Notes: generated by a model not told the origin, from the letters alone. A DNA stretch of 64,000 nt from Fibrella forsythiae (GCF_017353175.1 NZ_JAFMYW010000006.1:434001-498000), one strand, 5' to 3'. Shown: positions 7,763 to 18,285, counted from the first letter of the stretch. Numbers and translations: made by a program.

Positions 7763-9241
7763 ATGCTGACCAACGTACCTACAACCTCGCCGGACTTCCC
7801 GCTGAACAATCTCTGGCAGACCGTCACCATCACGCTCTTCGTGTTAAGCATGATCAACGAGCGGATCACCAATTTCATCAAACTCAACATTGAGTCGGTG
7901 CTGACGCGGCTATTAACGCCCACCGGTTATGCGGCGCTTTTCAACGGGCGAACCAACTTCAAACTGGCTGAAGATGACCCCGTTGCCGAGAAGAATCGAG
8001 AACGTGGTATCATTAACTGGGCGGTTATCTGTGGCTTCTTTGTGGCTGCTTTTTGCGGAGCCGATCTGGTTCATATGCTCCAGAATAAGGGTGAATTACT
8101 TTCCAATCAGGAGTGGAATGGATTCTGGACCTGGGATCATTTCCTGGGTTATTTGCTGACCGCCTTTTTTATCAGTCTTGGCTCGAAATTCTGGCACGAC
8201 CTGCTCGACGTAATCCTATATACCTCGAACCTGAAACGCCGCATGACCAACGAGCCCGAACTGTTCAGGTCGGGCAGTGCCGACGAAGTACGCGAATTTG
8301 TTGAGTTAACTCCCGCGCAACTGGCTAGCGTAGCACAAGAGCAACAAGGCGTGGCGCTGCGTAATCAGCCCAACGTGGTGGATGTGGTGGTTGGACGTAG
8401 CCTGGTCGATGGCCTCGTTCGCGATGCGCTCATCGTGTACGTACAGGATGACAACACGGCAGGGTTACCTACAACGGTTCCGCTAAATCTGGCCAGTGGG
8501 CGGCGGTTTCCGCTACCAGTGGTCTACGTTGAAAAATATGGCGGACGTCCTACATCCCTATTTAACGTGGGCAGTTCTATTAACGCCTCAGGGTCTACAT
8601 CATTCGGAACAATCTGCTGTGTGCTCACAGGCACAGACCCCAACACACAGGTAAAAGCCTTTTTTGTACTAACATGCAGCCACGTACTCACAGGTAATTT
8701 TCCGATTAACGAAGGCGGCGAACTGGATCGGCTGGTACGCGTAGATGTTGGTCCAAAGGCGCAGGGTGTATGGCGTTACGGTCTGCTCAATCGGGCTTTC
8801 GATATAGCACTCACCCAGTTAGACGATGGCGACATTAACCTGTTTGCGTCACCGCTTAGTCTGCAACCCACCGTTCGATCACTGAACGATACTGACATCA
8901 GTCAACAAACACCTCTTACTATTTTGACAAGCCGGGAAAGTCGTCGGGCGCGGGTATCGAGGGTACTGAATGCTCCCCTTCAAATTACGTACGGCGGAAG
9001 TCAGGATGTTGGTTTGGCTGGGCTTATTGAACTGGAAGGTATCTCATCAACCAGTTCTTTCGGGCGCCTGACCATTGCCGGCGATTCAGGATCGCTGGTT
9101 TATGATGATGAACGTATTCCTGTTGGTATGATCGTGGCAGGCAACTCAACCCACAGCTACGCCATCGCCATAGCCGACATACTAGATAAGCTCAGGGGCG
9201 CTTTTATCCAGGATTTGATTCTTTTCAACACCTCGAATTAA
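7763..9241 (+). CDS. Membrane-anchored trypsin-like serine protease
   Basis: The N-terminal third has about three membrane segments (WQTVTITLFVLSMINERITN, INWAVICGFFVAAFCGADL, HFLGYLLTAFFISLGSKFW) and the motif SLGSKFWHDLLDVI, similar to the GAPFWFDLLNK-type motif of uncharacterised bacterial membrane proteins. The C-terminal part is a trypsin-like domain with an apparently complete triad: His in VLTCSHVLTG, Asp in RAFDIALTQL and Ser in IAGDSGSLVY. I chose the ATG at 7763 (492 aa); an upstream GTG at 7664 in the same frame would add 33 residues. It is the first of five rightward genes without known function (to 12955). The triad argues for an active protease that cuts a partner, possibly one of the neighbours; this is inference. 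Confidence 0.8.
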   Translation: MLTNVPTTSPDFPLNNLWQTVTITLFVLSMINERITNFIKLNIESVLTRLLTPTGYAALFNGRTNFKLAEDDPVAEKNRERGIINWAVICGFFVAAFCGADLVHMLQNKGELLSNQEWNGFWTWDHFLGYLLTAFFISLGSKFWHDLLDVILYTSNLKRRMTNEPELFRSGSADEVREFVELTPAQLASVAQEQQGVALRNQPNVVDVVVGRSLVDGLVRDALIVYVQDDNTAGLPTTVPLNLASGRRFPLPVVYVEKYGGRPTSLFNVGSSINASGSTSFGTICCVLTGTDPNTQVKAFFVLTCSHVLTGNFPINEGGELDRLVRVDVGPKAQGVWRYGLLNRAFDIALTQLDDGDINLFASPLSLQPTVRSLNDTDISQQTPLTILTSRESRRARVSRVLNAPLQITYGGSQDVGLAGLIELEGISSTSSFGRLTIAGDSGSLVYDDERIPVGMIVAGNSTHSYAIAIADILDKLRGAFIQDLILFNTSN

Positions 9242-9254
9242 TACAACCAAACCA

Positions 9255-10907
9255 ATGGCTATGAGGCAATTATACTTACTTCTACTTGTCACGTTCAGTC
9301 ATGTAGCACTGGCGCAGAACAGCCTGACCGTTATAGTCTCACTCGACAATACGACGGCCCGTATAGCAATTCCGTCAACGGCAACGGCGGTGCAGTTCAC
9401 GAACGCCAACCCTGCAAATTCTGAAAAATATGCGTTACTAGTGTTCAAAGATTCGGCCGACACAGTAGGTCAAAAACTAACACCAGTTGAATTAGGATTG
9501 AAGCGGGATACACTTGTTGCCATCAAGCTCAATTCGGCTAAACGACTTTTTTTTGGCAATCCAATTACATCAACTGCCCAGATACGGGTTGTCTGTACCG
9601 ACTGTATCTCAGCGTCAATTATTCCGCCAGTACCCACCACCAATATAGCCACGCCAATCAAACCTAACGTCACATTCGACCTTAGTAAGCCTTCGGCCAA
9701 CTGCGCTGGCAATTGTGTACCGCGAATGAGCTACGATTTTCGCTGCCAGACATTTACCATGTACACGCCGAAAGGTAAGCCGCTCAAACTGGGCCGACGT
9801 AAAACAATACATCCGCGGATCGACGAGCCATTCCTGATCACAGGCACCAATTTCGAACCGTACCGCGACAGCATGACCGTCACCTATACACCTCGTGACA
9901 TGAACAAGGAGGGGCGCGAAGGGTTTATCCGTTTACTCACGCCCACTACATCTGGAACAACCTCAACCAGCACATCTACGCCAAAGTCCGGTAGCACGGC
10001 AGATGCTCAATCTGGAACCAGGCCAGCAGCTACTGACCAAATAAATACCTTTACCAATCTGGCGTTAGCGTTGGAGAATTACTCGGTTAATCGGCCTGCT
10101 CCGTCGGTATGCCAAGTTGAGCTTGATATCGCAGAGTTCAATCGGTTGGCGGAGAAGGCAGGCTTGGGCAAATCACTTTCCGAATGGCTTGAAACAGGCC
10201 GATCAGCAGCAATCCCGGACGATGTGCTAGGGCGCATCGAAAAAGCTTATAAAGCTTTAGGCTCCTACAATGTGTTAAGTATACCCGTCTTTCAAATCCA
10301 ACACGCCGACCTTTCGGAACTAAACTTCACGATTCACCGTAAAAATGCGCCAGCAGCTACCCGCACGTTCACGTTAGCGAATAGTGGCGGATTTAAGATC
10401 GATTTCAGTGCGGGCATTGGGGCTACAGGCCTGCTCGATGAAGCGTTCACGACGGTGGCTAAAAGTGCTACCATCACCTCAACGACCCTAACCACGACCG
10501 TTACCAATGGTGTGTCTACAACGGGCTTAACCAGTGCTACCTCGGTTACGTCGGAAGATATTATCACAAAGCGAAACGAAGGAGAGTTCAGGTTAGGCTT
10601 AATCACGTTAGCTCATGCCTATGTACGAACTGGTTGGCGCGTGAACCTCGCCTTTACGGGTGGTTTTATGATCGATAATAACATTGCAACCCGTTACTTG
10701 GTTGGCGGAAGTCTGCTGATCGGCCGTGAACAACGGCTTATCCTCACCTACGGGCTAGCCTATGGCAAGGTCAAACGACTGGATGACGGGCTGGATCTTG
10801 GTAAGCCTTACGTGTATAGCTCTACCGGTGCCCGAACCGTTCCGACACGCGACATGACCGAACGATCGTGGTTTTTCGGGCTTAGTTATAACTTAGGATC
10901 ACTCTGA
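9255..10907 (+). CDS. Secreted protein with predicted C-terminal beta-strand region
   Basis: 550 aa. The signal peptide is MAMRQLYLLLLVTFSHVALA followed by QNSL. The mature N-terminal domain is beta-rich with paired Cys (VCTDC, NCAGNC). A low-complexity Thr/Ser linker (TTSGTTSTSTSTPKSGST) leads to a helical segment (AEFNRLAEKAGLGKSLSEWL). The last 120 residues have alternating strands (WRVNLAFTGGFMIDN, GGSLLIGREQRLILTYGLAY) and end SWFFGLSYNLGSL, which looks like an outer-membrane strand. The gene begins 13 bp after the protease stop, so it is co-transcribed and is a candidate substrate or partner. No family recognised. Confidence 0.7.
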   Translation: MAMRQLYLLLLVTFSHVALAQNSLTVIVSLDNTTARIAIPSTATAVQFTNANPANSEKYALLVFKDSADTVGQKLTPVELGLKRDTLVAIKLNSAKRLFFGNPITSTAQIRVVCTDCISASIIPPVPTTNIATPIKPNVTFDLSKPSANCAGNCVPRMSYDFRCQTFTMYTPKGKPLKLGRRKTIHPRIDEPFLITGTNFEPYRDSMTVTYTPRDMNKEGREGFIRLLTPTTSGTTSTSTSTPKSGSTADAQSGTRPAATDQINTFTNLALALENYSVNRPAPSVCQVELDIAEFNRLAEKAGLGKSLSEWLETGRSAAIPDDVLGRIEKAYKALGSYNVLSIPVFQIQHADLSELNFTIHRKNAPAATRTFTLANSGGFKIDFSAGIGATGLLDEAFTTVAKSATITSTTLTTTVTNGVSTTGLTSATSVTSEDIITKRNEGEFRLGLITLAHAYVRTGWRVNLAFTGGFMIDNNIATRYLVGGSLLIGREQRLILTYGLAYGKVKRLDDGLDLGKPYVYSSTGARTVPTRDMTERSWFFGLSYNLGSL

Positions 10908-11158
10908 GCACATCACCCGTCCTGAGCTACAAAAGCTGAAAATTTTCATGCTTGAGCCTGTTGCTTAACAGGATCGGCCTTCTCTTTTAACCCAGTAATT
11001 CATTATCCTGACTGCTTTCCGGCGGTTTCTATCCACACCAGCCAGTTTGCCTCCGATGGCCGAAAGCTAGCTCTTTCGGCCATCGGAACTAGTATTACCA
11101 GCCAACTATAACCAACACGAATGACCTTTATAATCTATTCCTTGAACTGCTGCTACTC
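10908..11158. other. Intergenic gap with two hairpins
   Basis: No gene is visible in this 251-bp gap. It holds a small hairpin CCTGTT-GCTT-AACAGG (10957-10972) followed by a T-rich stretch, and a strong 14-bp hairpin (11053-11086) described separately. The gap may separate two transcription units within the five-gene group. Confidence 0.5.
11053..11086. terminator. Strong inverted repeat, possible terminator
   Basis: CCGATGGCCGAAAG (11053-11066) pairs perfectly with CTTTCGGCCATCGG (11073-11086) around a 6-base loop. There is no T run after it on the plus strand, so termination is plausible but not certain. Confidence 0.5.
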
Positions 11159-11599
11159 ATGACTATCTGGCTTATCCTACTCTATATCTGTTTGGCCGGC
11201 ACAATGGGCGGAATTGTTAACGCCCTCATTAACCGAAGCGGATTTGAACTACCGAAATTTGTAAAAGTAGATGGCGTTACGGTTTATAAACCGGGCTTGT
11301 TGGGCAACATGTTGGTTAGCAGCGCCGCAGCCGGCGTATCATGGGGTTTGTATGGGCCGCTAGCCAACTATGCCATAGGTACGTTGGTCGTCCCGCAGGC
11401 GGCTCCATCCGTTACTATAGGCCAACTGATGGGGGCCGTGTTGGTTGGTACGGCGGGTGCTAAATGGTTTACCTCTGAAATTGACCGCGAGACCTGGCGC
11501 GCTACCGCCGTCAAAGCCGCTAGTCAACCCGCCGATGCCACAAAGAGCAAGGCCTTGTCACTGGCCACACCAATGGAGGCGCTGAACATGGTAAAATAG
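11159..11599 (+). CDS. Small integral membrane protein, perhaps DUF4257-like
   Basis: 146 aa. An N-terminal membrane helix (TIWLILLYICLAGTMGGIVN) is followed by ALINRSGFELPKFVKVDGVT and YKPGLLGNMLVSSAAAGVSW, a Gly/Ala-rich second helix, and a third hydrophobic segment around GQLMGAVLVGTAGAKWF. The pattern of a helix, a GFxLP segment and a PGLLGN segment recalls DUF4257 membrane proteins, but this is from memory and not tested. The C-terminal 35 residues are soluble. It precedes a lipoprotein gene by 52 bp and is likely co-transcribed with it. Confidence 0.6.
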   Translation: MTIWLILLYICLAGTMGGIVNALINRSGFELPKFVKVDGVTVYKPGLLGNMLVSSAAAGVSWGLYGPLANYAIGTLVVPQAAPSVTIGQLMGAVLVGTAGAKWFTSEIDRETWRATAVKAASQPADATKSKALSLATPMEALNMVK

Positions 11600-11651
11600 A
11601 CTTTTTAGGAAGCGGCACTGCCTGTTTGGCGGCAACCCGGTATCTTGTCAT

Positions 11652-12614
11652 ATGCCACGATTTCACCTGCGCCGTCTGCTCCCAATTGTCATTACCTGCT
11701 ATCTGATTGCGGCTTCATCAGCCTGCCAGCAGGTATATAAGGCTCCGATCGACACGCTTCAGAAAAGTACCGCCGACGCGACCAAAGCCATTACAATTTA
11801 TTACAACGCCTTAAATCAGCAGGAGCGGGATCTATACTTCCTCACGTTATTGCTCAACCCGACGCAGCGTGTAGAAGAAGTGAATGCACAGGGCAAAGAG
11901 ACCCCGTTACTGGCCAACTCATTTGATCCGGTTGCCATTCAGGCGCGGGTTGCGCTGATTGGCCAGCTGGCAACCTATGCCGATCAGCTCTCGGCACTGG
12001 CGGGTAACGATTCTCCACAAACGCTTCGTACCAATCTGATTCAGTTGGGCACCAGTTTGGAGGTCGTACAGACTAACTTTTCGGATCTGGCCCATAATCG
12101 GGGCGATGAACAGGCAACTGCATACCTCGCCCCCCTGACTACCCTGATTGCCGTTGTGGGCGAAGCAGCATTAATCAAGAAACGCGACAAGGCCATAAAG
12201 CAGGTTATTCTACAGGGTGAAACGCCCATTAACCAGATTCTCGATTTCCTGACAAAGGATTTAGATAAGTACGTTTTTCTGGCTCAACTGACCGGCGATG
12301 ACCAGAAGCTAACACAATTGATAGTGGCCTACAATGCCATGGCCAATCGCAAGGCGGTTCCGCGTGATGAACTAAAAAAACGGCTGGATGAAATTCAGCG
12401 CGCTGCCGAACAACTGCGCCTTACCCGAACGAATCGCCCATCCGATGTACTCCGATCGTTGAAAAAAGCGCATATATCGCTGGTAGGCGTGGCAAAGCAG
12501 ACGGCTACATTCCAACAGTTTCAATCGTCGGTGCTATCCTACGAAACCCAGGTCGATCTGTTTCTGAAAGCGGCGCAGCGTATCAACGAGTTACGCAAAA
12601 CAGACCACCCTTAG
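11652..12614 (+). CDS. Helical lipoprotein of unknown function
   Basis: 320 aa. The signal PIVITCYLIAASSACQQVYK has a lipobox-like SSAC, so envelope anchoring is predicted. The mature protein is almost entirely helical (TLQKSTADATKAITIYYNAL, RVALIGQLATYADQLSALAG, DELKKRLDEIQRAAEQLRLT), without recognisable catalytic residues. It reads like a coiled-coil scaffold. The next gene (12629) encodes a short helical protein 14 bp downstream, suggesting that the two products act together. Confidence 0.65.
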   Translation: MPRFHLRRLLPIVITCYLIAASSACQQVYKAPIDTLQKSTADATKAITIYYNALNQQERDLYFLTLLLNPTQRVEEVNAQGKETPLLANSFDPVAIQARVALIGQLATYADQLSALAGNDSPQTLRTNLIQLGTSLEVVQTNFSDLAHNRGDEQATAYLAPLTTLIAVVGEAALIKKRDKAIKQVILQGETPINQILDFLTKDLDKYVFLAQLTGDDQKLTQLIVAYNAMANRKAVPRDELKKRLDEIQRAAEQLRLTRTNRPSDVLRSLKKAHISLVGVAKQTATFQQFQSSVLSYETQVDLFLKAAQRINELRKTDHP

Positions 12615-12628
12615 CAACGTACCCAGCC

Positions 12629-12955
12629 ATGAAAAAGATTGATACGGAACAACTGGCCGGTGCTGCCCAGAAAAGCTTCACCCTTGCCCGCGATGGTCGC
12701 CTTTCAGCAGTTCAGCAGGGTAATATGCTTACTCAGGGCATGCGGTTACGAGCATCGCTCATCAGCGCCTTGTCTGCTGAATTTGCCGATGGTGTTAAAC
12801 AGGTGGATGAGGCCAATCAGCAACTGACTGATCTGAACCAAGGCCTGCTGGATTCAGCCACAGCGATTACTAACATTGCCGATACCATCAAACAGGCCGC
12901 TTCAGCAGCTACCTTGCTAGAAAAGCTGCTCAAAAAAGCAGTGTCTGTTTTGTAA
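12629..12955 (+). CDS. Short helical protein following the lipoprotein gene
   Basis: 108 aa, no signal peptide. Nearly all of it is predicted helix, with heptad-like patterning in VKQVDEANQQLTDLNQGLLD and an Ala/Lys-rich amphipathic end (IKQAASAATLLEKLLKKAVS) that might contact membrane. No family recognised. It closes the rightward group begun by the trypsin-like protease. Its stop is followed after 13 bp by a near copy of the iterated 10-mer (12969-12978), which fills most of the gap to the next, convergent gene. Confidence 0.6.
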   Translation: MKKIDTEQLAGAAQKSFTLARDGRLSAVQQGNMLTQGMRLRASLISALSAEFADGVKQVDEANQQLTDLNQGLLDSATAITNIADTIKQAASAATLLEKLLKKAVSVL

Positions 12956-12979
12956 CACCACGTTGAGAGACGTACCTGT

Positions 12980-13360
12980 TCATTTTCGGTCATCCTGCCA
13001 AATGAGCTTCTTATCCGTAGCCGTCTGATAAAAGTCGCGGCATCTGCCGTCTCCGCTACCAGAGAACCCGCCGTCTGGTGCGCAGATTACGGTACAGTCT
13101 GCATCAAGCAACACGTTGAGCCCGTCACAACAATCAGATGGGATGTAATATACCGCCCGTCCTTTATAACTATACTGAGTAACGCTCCCTCGCGGATTAC
13201 GTACCGGCGCTGCCTGCATCTGTGCTATCTGATCGCGAATGCAGGCGGGTGTGTCGGCAGGTATGGCATCTGTACTGCATGAGAGAGTACAGCTGAGCCC
13301 AATCAACAGGGCAGAACGTACCCAGCCAGTTCTACATGAATACGTTATACGATCTGTCAT
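12980..13360 (-). CDS. Small lipoprotein, DUF6970-like
   Basis: 126 aa. The N-terminal hydrophobic run VRSALLIGLSCTLSCSTDA gives a lipobox-like TLSC. The mature part matches my recollection of DUF6970: PACIRDQIAQMQ, RGSVTQYSYKGRAVYYIPSD, then CCDGLNVLLDADCTVICAPD and GGFSGSGDGRCRDFY. The conserved Cys residues suggest disulfides in the periplasm. A shorter start within the frame is possible. Function unknown. The gene is convergent with the 12629-12955 gene and is followed on its upstream side by metH in the same orientation, but with its own gap. Confidence 0.7.
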   Translation of the reverse strand: MTDRITYSCRTGWVRSALLIGLSCTLSCSTDAIPADTPACIRDQIAQMQAAPVRNPRGSVTQYSYKGRAVYYIPSDCCDGLNVLLDADCTVICAPDGGFSGSGDGRCRDFYQTATDKKLIWQDDRK

Positions 13361-13411
13361 ACTACCAAAGTAGGTAACCCTTTTGTGGTTACCTACTCGT
13401 TAAGCGTTGTA

Positions 13412-16400
13412 TCAATAAGCCAGCACTGGAGCCAGCCACCGTTCTATGTCCTCTACCGACATGTCTTTACGGTGCGCGTAGTCGATGATCTGATCTTTGT
13501 TGAGCTTGCCCGTTGCGAAATACTTCGATTCGGGGTGGCTGAAGTAGAACCCACTGACCGATGATGCCGGATACATGGCAAAGCTTTCGGTGAGCACAAT
13601 ACCGGCCCGGCCAGCGTCGAGCAGATCGAACAGGGTTGCTTTTTCAGTGTGGTCGGGGCAGGCCGGATAGCCCGGTGCCGGCCGAATTCCCTGATATTTT
13701 TCCCTAATCAGCTCTTCGTTGCTTAGTTGCTCACTAGCGGCATAGGGCCAGAATTCTTTGCGGACGCGGGCGTGCATCAGTTCGGTAAACGCTTCGGCCA
13801 GTCGGTCGGCCAGGGCCTTCACCATGATGCTGTTGTAATCATCATGCTCACGGTCATACTTCTCAATCAGTTTTTCGATGCCGATACCCGCCGTAACGGC
13901 AAACGCACCGATGTAATCCTGATGACCGCTTTCGAGGGGAGCCACAAAGTCGGCAAGGCACAAATTGGGTAAGCCAGCCGCTTTCTGGTTCTGTTGCCGC
14001 AGGAAGTGCAGCACCGTTTTGGTATCGAACAGCAGTTCGCTGACGGGTGTCAACTCCGACTGTGACTGAGCCCGGCTAATCTTGTATTCTACGTGCTGGT
14101 GAGAGCCATGACGTTCGCAGGGAATCTCGCGCGTAACCGCCTCAAATTCGTGAATCAGCACATCGTCTTCGGTTGCGTTGGCCGGATAAAAACCAACTAC
14201 GGCTTTTGCCCCCAACAGTTTCCCGCTGATGATCTGATCGAGTAATTCATTGGCATCGTTGAAGAGTTTTTTTGCCTCATTGCCCACAACGGCATCCTCG
14301 AAAATAGCGGGGTATTTTCCACTCAGTTGCCAGGTCTGGAAGAACGGCGTCCAGTCGATGTATTTCGCAATCTCGTCGAGCGGGTATTCATCAAAATAGC
14401 GGTTTCCGAGGAATGTAGGCTTGGTAGGCTCGAATGTGGTCCAGTCAATAGCCACCCGATTTTGGCGGGCTTTGCTGATCGTCAGCAGGTTTTTCTCTTT
14501 CTGGCGCTTGGCATGATCATCACGGAGCCTGGCATATTCGGTCTTTATTTCGTTGAATATCAGATCGCGGGTTTCGGCTTCGTTGCTGGCCAGTCGTCCA
14601 GCCACAGGTACGCTCCGGCTGGCATCGAGCACATGAATAACCGGCCCCGAATAGTGCGGATCAATTTTCACGGCCGTATGAATCCGGGAGGTTGTGGCAC
14701 CACCAATCAGGAGCGGAATCGTGAAACCCTGACGTTCCATTTCTTTAGCCACACCCACCATCTCATCTAATGAGGGCGTAATCAGGCCACTAAGGCCGAT
14801 GATATCGACGTTGTGTTCGCGGGCAGCATCCAGAATTTTCTGGGTAGGTACCATCACACCGAGGTCGATGATCTCGTAGTTGTTACAGCCCAACACAACG
14901 CCTACAATGTTTTTACCAATGTCGTGCACGTCGCCTTTCACCGTGGCCAGCAGAATTTTACCGGCTCCGGCGGCTTCGCCCACCTGTTTTTCAGCTTCGA
15001 TGTAGGGCGTCAGGTGAGCAACGGCTTTTTTCATCACCCGTGCTGATTTCACCACCTGTGGCAAAAACATCTTGCCTTCGCCGAATAAGTCGCCTACCAC
15101 GTTCATGCCGTCCATCAATGGTCCCTCGATCACGTGCAGTGGCCGTTCGGCCTGCTGGCGGGCTTCTTCAACGTCTACATCAATGAACTCAGTAATGCCT
15201 TTGATCAGGGCGTGCGTTAACCGCTCGCCCACGGTACCATTCCGCCAGGCGTCATCGACAACGACTTCTTTACCTTTCGCTTTTACCGTTTCGGCAAACG
15301 TCACCATACGCTCGGTGGCATCGTCACGGCGATTCAGCAACACATCTTCAACATGCTCGAGCAGGTCTTTCGGAATATCATCATAGATACCCAACTGACC
15401 CGCATTCACGATACCCATGTCCATACCGGCGCGGATGGCGTGGTATAGGAACGCCGAGTGGAACGCTTCCCGAACGGGCTCATTCCCCCGGAAGCTGAAC
15501 GAGATGTTCGATACACCGCCACTTACTTTCGCCAACGGTAGGTTCGCCTTGATCCAGCGCGTGGCGTTGATGAAGTCAACGGCGTAATTATTATGTTCGT
15601 CGATGCCCGTAGCAACCGTCAGAATGTTTGGATCGAAGATGATGTCCTGCGGGGCAAAATCAACCTTATCGACCAGAATCCGGTAAGCGCGTTCGCAGAT
15701 TTCGATCCGACGCTCGTAGCTGTCGGCCTGTCCCTGTTCGTCAAACGCCATTACCACAGCAGCAGCTCCGTAACGCTTCACCAGATTCGCCCGCTCAATG
15801 AAAGCTTCTTCGCCTTCTTTCAGCGAGATCGAGTTGACAATGGCTTTACCCTGCACGCATTTCAGACCCGCTTCAATCACTTCCCACTTCGAGGAGTCGA
15901 TCATCACGGGAACACGGGCGATGTCGGGTTCGGCAGCGATCAGGTTCAGGTACGTTGTCATCACCTCTGCCGAATCGAGCATGCCTTCGTCCATGTTCAC
16001 GTCGATCACCTGCGCGCCGTTTTCAACCTGCTGACGGGCAACGGCCAACGCCGCTTCGTAGTCGCCCGCTTTGATAAGCCGGGCAAAGGCTTTGGAGCCG
16101 GTTACGTTCGTACGTTCGCCAATATTCACGAAGTTGGTCAGCTCCGTAATTTTTAGCGGTTCCAGCCCGCTCAGTTTCTGATACGGCTCCGGCGTTGGTT
16201 TCTGACGGGGCTGAAAACGACCCGCCATTTCGGCAATAGCCCGAATGTGATCGGGTGTAGAGCCACAGCAACCGCCGATGATGTTGATGAAGCCGTCGCG
16301 CATGAAACCTTCCACCTGGGTGGCCATCATTTCCGGCGTTTCGTCGTATTCACCAAATTCATTCGGCAAACCCGCATTCGGATAGGCCGACACGAAGAAG

Positions 16401-17185
16401 GGGGCTTCTTTCGAGAGGGTCTGAATGTAAGGCCGCATGGGTTCAGCACCCAATGCACAGTTCAGACCAACACTCAGCAGGGGCAAATGCGATACCGAAT
16501 ACAGGAACGCTTCGGTGGTTTGCCCAGACAGGGTACGGCCTGATGCATCGGTGATGGTGCCGGAAATCATGATCGGCAACGAAATACCTTTATCGGCGAA
16601 ATACTTGTCGATGGCGAACAAGGCAGCTTTCGCATTGAGCGTATCGAAAATCGTTTCGACCAGCAGAATATCCGAACCACCTTCCACCAACCCGTACACC
16701 TGCTCGTAGTAGGCATCTACCAGTTCATCGAACGTCACAGCGCGATAACCGGGGTTATTCACATCCGGCGAGAGGCTGGCGGTACGGTTGGTGGGTCCCA
16801 TGGCCCCGGCCACGAAGCGCGGCTTATCAGGGTTCTGGCGAGTGATCTCGTCGGCTACCTCACGGGCAATCCGGGCCGATTCGTAGTTCAGTTCGTAGAC
16901 CAGCTCTTCCATGTGGTAATCAGCCATGGCAATGCGGGTACCGCTGAAGGTGTTGGTCTCCACAATGTCGGAGCCTGCCTCAAAATATTGCCGGTGGATT
17001 TCCTGGATGATGTCGGGCCGGGTAATCGACAGGAGGTCGTTATTACCCTTCACATCGTGCGGGAAATTGCGGAAGCGCTCGCCCCGGTAATCGGCCTCGG
17101 TGAGGTCATACCGTTGAATCATGGTGCCCATGGCACCGTCGAGAACGAGAATACGCTGCTGAAGGAGGTCGGTAATGTGCTGCAA
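13412..17185 (-). CDS. metH: Cobalamin-dependent methionine synthase
   Basis: 1257 aa, close to the 1227 aa of the E. coli enzyme and full length. The order of modules is normal: homocysteine-binding domain with [31 protein letters not shown] and [13 protein letters not shown] (zinc Cys residues); methyltetrahydrofolate-binding domain ([28 protein letters not shown]); B12 domain with [20 protein letters not shown], whose His ligates cobalt; and the C-terminal SAM activation domain ([20 protein letters not shown]). It transfers the methyl group of methyl-THF to homocysteine in the cytosol. No B12 or SAM riboswitch was recognised upstream. A perfect -7 box lies at 17245-17252. Confidence 0.98.
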   Translation of the reverse strand: MQHITDLLQQRILVLDGAMGTMIQRYDLTEADYRGERFRNFPHDVKGNNDLLSITRPDIIQEIHRQYFEAGSDIVETNTFSGTRIAMADYHMEELVYELNYESARIAREVADEITRQNPDKPRFVAGAMGPTNRTASLSPDVNNPGYRAVTFDELVDAYYEQVYGLVEGGSDILLVETIFDTLNAKAALFAIDKYFADKGISLPIMISGTITDASGRTLSGQTTEAFLYSVSHLPLLSVGLNCALGAEPMRPYIQTLSKEAPFFVSAYPNAGLPNEFGEYDETPEMMATQVEGFMRDGFINIIGGCCGSTPDHIRAIAEMAGRFQPRQKPTPEPYQKLSGLEPLKITELTNFVNIGERTNVTGSKAFARLIKAGDYEAALAVARQQVENGAQVIDVNMDEGMLDSAEVMTTYLNLIAAEPDIARVPVMIDSSKWEVIEAGLKCVQGKAIVNSISLKEGEEAFIERANLVKRYGAAAVVMAFDEQGQADSYERRIEICERAYRILVDKVDFAPQDIIFDPNILTVATGIDEHNNYAVDFINATRWIKANLPLAKVSGGVSNISFSFRGNEPVREAFHSAFLYHAIRAGMDMGIVNAGQLGIYDDIPKDLLEHVEDVLLNRRDDATERMVTFAETVKAKGKEVVVDDAWRNGTVGERLTHALIKGITEFIDVDVEEARQQAERPLHVIEGPLMDGMNVVGDLFGEGKMFLPQVVKSARVMKKAVAHLTPYIEAEKQVGEAAGAGKILLATVKGDVHDIGKNIVGVVLGCNNYEIIDLGVMVPTQKILDAAREHNVDIIGLSGLITPSLDEMVGVAKEMERQGFTIPLLIGGATTSRIHTAVKIDPHYSGPVIHVLDASRSVPVAGRLASNEAETRDLIFNEIKTEYARLRDDHAKRQKEKNLLTISKARQNRVAIDWTTFEPTKPTFLGNRYFDEYPLDEIAKYIDWTPFFQTWQLSGKYPAIFEDAVVGNEAKKLFNDANELLDQIISGKLLGAKAVVGFYPANATEDDVLIHEFEAVTREIPCERHGSHQHVEYKISRAQSQSELTPVSELLFDTKTVLHFLRQQNQKAAGLPNLCLADFVAPLESGHQDYIGAFAVTAGIGIEKLIEKYDREHDDYNSIMVKALADRLAEAFTELMHARVRKEFWPYAASEQLSNEELIREKYQGIRPAPGYPACPDHTEKATLFDLLDAGRAGIVLTESFAMYPASSVSGFYFSHPESKYFATGKLNKDQIIDYAHRKDMSVEDIERWLAPVLAY

Positions 17186-17244
17186 GAGAAGACAACTTTT
17201 TCGTGAAATAAGTCAACAGCAAAAGGCTATGACCCGGAAAAATA

Positions 17245-17252
17245 CAAAAATA
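17245..17252 (-). promoter_or_regulatory. Bacteroidota -7 box for metH
   Basis: The minus strand reads TATTTTTG, a perfect match to TAnnTTTG, about 60 bp upstream of the metH start. A TTG that could serve as -33 element lies 23 bp further upstream (17276-17278), slightly wider than usual. Confidence 0.5.
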
Positions 17253-17412
17253 CGCTTTACTGGGTCTTGTCCGAACAATGGTGAAATCACCGTAGTTTTG
17301 CCGCCTGTTCAACAGAGTGGACTCCTGTAGTCTACTACTCTATTTTCTAGCCGTGTCGCAGCCCGTACAAAGTAACGTATGGCCCTGTTGACCCACAAAC
17401 TTATATACTCTA

Positions 17413-18285
17413 GTGAAACTGGCTGCAATTGACATCGGTTCCAACGCCGCTCGCATGCAAATTTCGACCGTACTGACCAACGATGAAGTGGTTAGCTTTA
17501 AACGCGTCGAATATGTCCGCTTTCCGCTTCGGTTAGGGCACGATGTATTTACCCACGGTGCCCTGACTACAGAGAGCGTTCAGCGCACTGTGAAACTAAT
17601 GCAGGCCTATAAACTATTGATGGAATTACATGAGGTTGAGGCCTTTATGGCGTGCGCCACATCGGCCATTCGCGAAGCCACCAACGGCCGCGAAGTGGTT
17701 GATCTGGTCAAGCTTCGGTCGGGCGTTCCGATTCAGATTATCGACGGGCAGAAAGAAGCGGAACTGATCAATAATGTGGTTGTGCTGGCCCTCGACGAAC
17801 GGCAAACGCTGCATATCGATGTAGGCGGAGGCAGCACCGAACTGAACGTCTACAAAAACCGGAAAAAGCTGGCATCCCGATCCTTTAAAATTGGTTCGGT
17901 CCGATTACTGGAAGGGAAAGACATGCGGAGTACCTGGGCTAAAGTAGAATCCTGGATCGCCGATAACGTTGACCGAAGCCAGCCCGTTGTAGCCGTTGGA
18001 ACGGGGGGAAACATCAGCAAATTATTTAACCTGGTTTCTAAAACGAGCGATACAACGACGACATTATCCGAAATTATCAGGATGCGTGATTACATAGCCG
18101 GCTTTAGCCTGGCTGATCGAATCAACAAGCTGCGCCTTAACGCCGACCGCGCCGATGTGATTGTTCCCGCTGCTCAGATCTACATTTCGGCGATGCAGTG
18201 GGCCGGAGCTACCGACATCGCCGTTCCTGATTTAGGGTTGAAAGACGGAATTCTGCAAGTCGTTTATCAGCAGTTAATGAAGTAG
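17413..18285 (+). CDS. ppx: Ppx/GppA-family phosphatase (exopolyphosphatase)
   Basis: 290 aa from a GTG start. It opens with KLAAIDIGSNAARMQIS, the ASKHA-fold phosphate loop, and has ATSAIREATNGREVV and LHIDVGGGSTELNVYKNRKK, hallmark motifs of the family, plus VAVGTGGNISKLF. Members hydrolyse polyphosphate or pppGpp in the cytosol. The length equals the two-lobed catalytic core only, as usual in Bacteroidota; the long C-terminal HD extension of proteobacterial Ppx is absent. The gap to the next, convergent gene is 16 bp and contains an exact iterated 10-mer (18288-18297). Confidence 0.9.
   Translation: MKLAAIDIGSNAARMQISTVLTNDEVVSFKRVEYVRFPLRLGHDVFTHGALTTESVQRTVKLMQAYKLLMELHEVEAFMACATSAIREATNGREVVDLVKLRSGVPIQIIDGQKEAELINNVVVLALDERQTLHIDVGGGSTELNVYKNRKKLASRSFKIGSVRLLEGKDMRSTWAKVESWIADNVDRSQPVVAVGTGGNISKLFNLVSKTSDTTTTLSEIIRMRDYIAGFSLADRINKLRLNADRADVIVPAAQIYISAMQWAGATDIAVPDLGLKDGILQVVYQQLMK

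Noticed and set aside
13727-16709. Long open frames on the plus strand opposite metH
   Set aside because: They are antisense shadows of a GC-rich conserved gene without similarity of their own.
17186-17412. Possible cobalamin or SAM riboswitch upstream of metH
   Set aside because: No B12-box-like sequence and no SAM-riboswitch-like fold was recognised; only a -7 box is visible.
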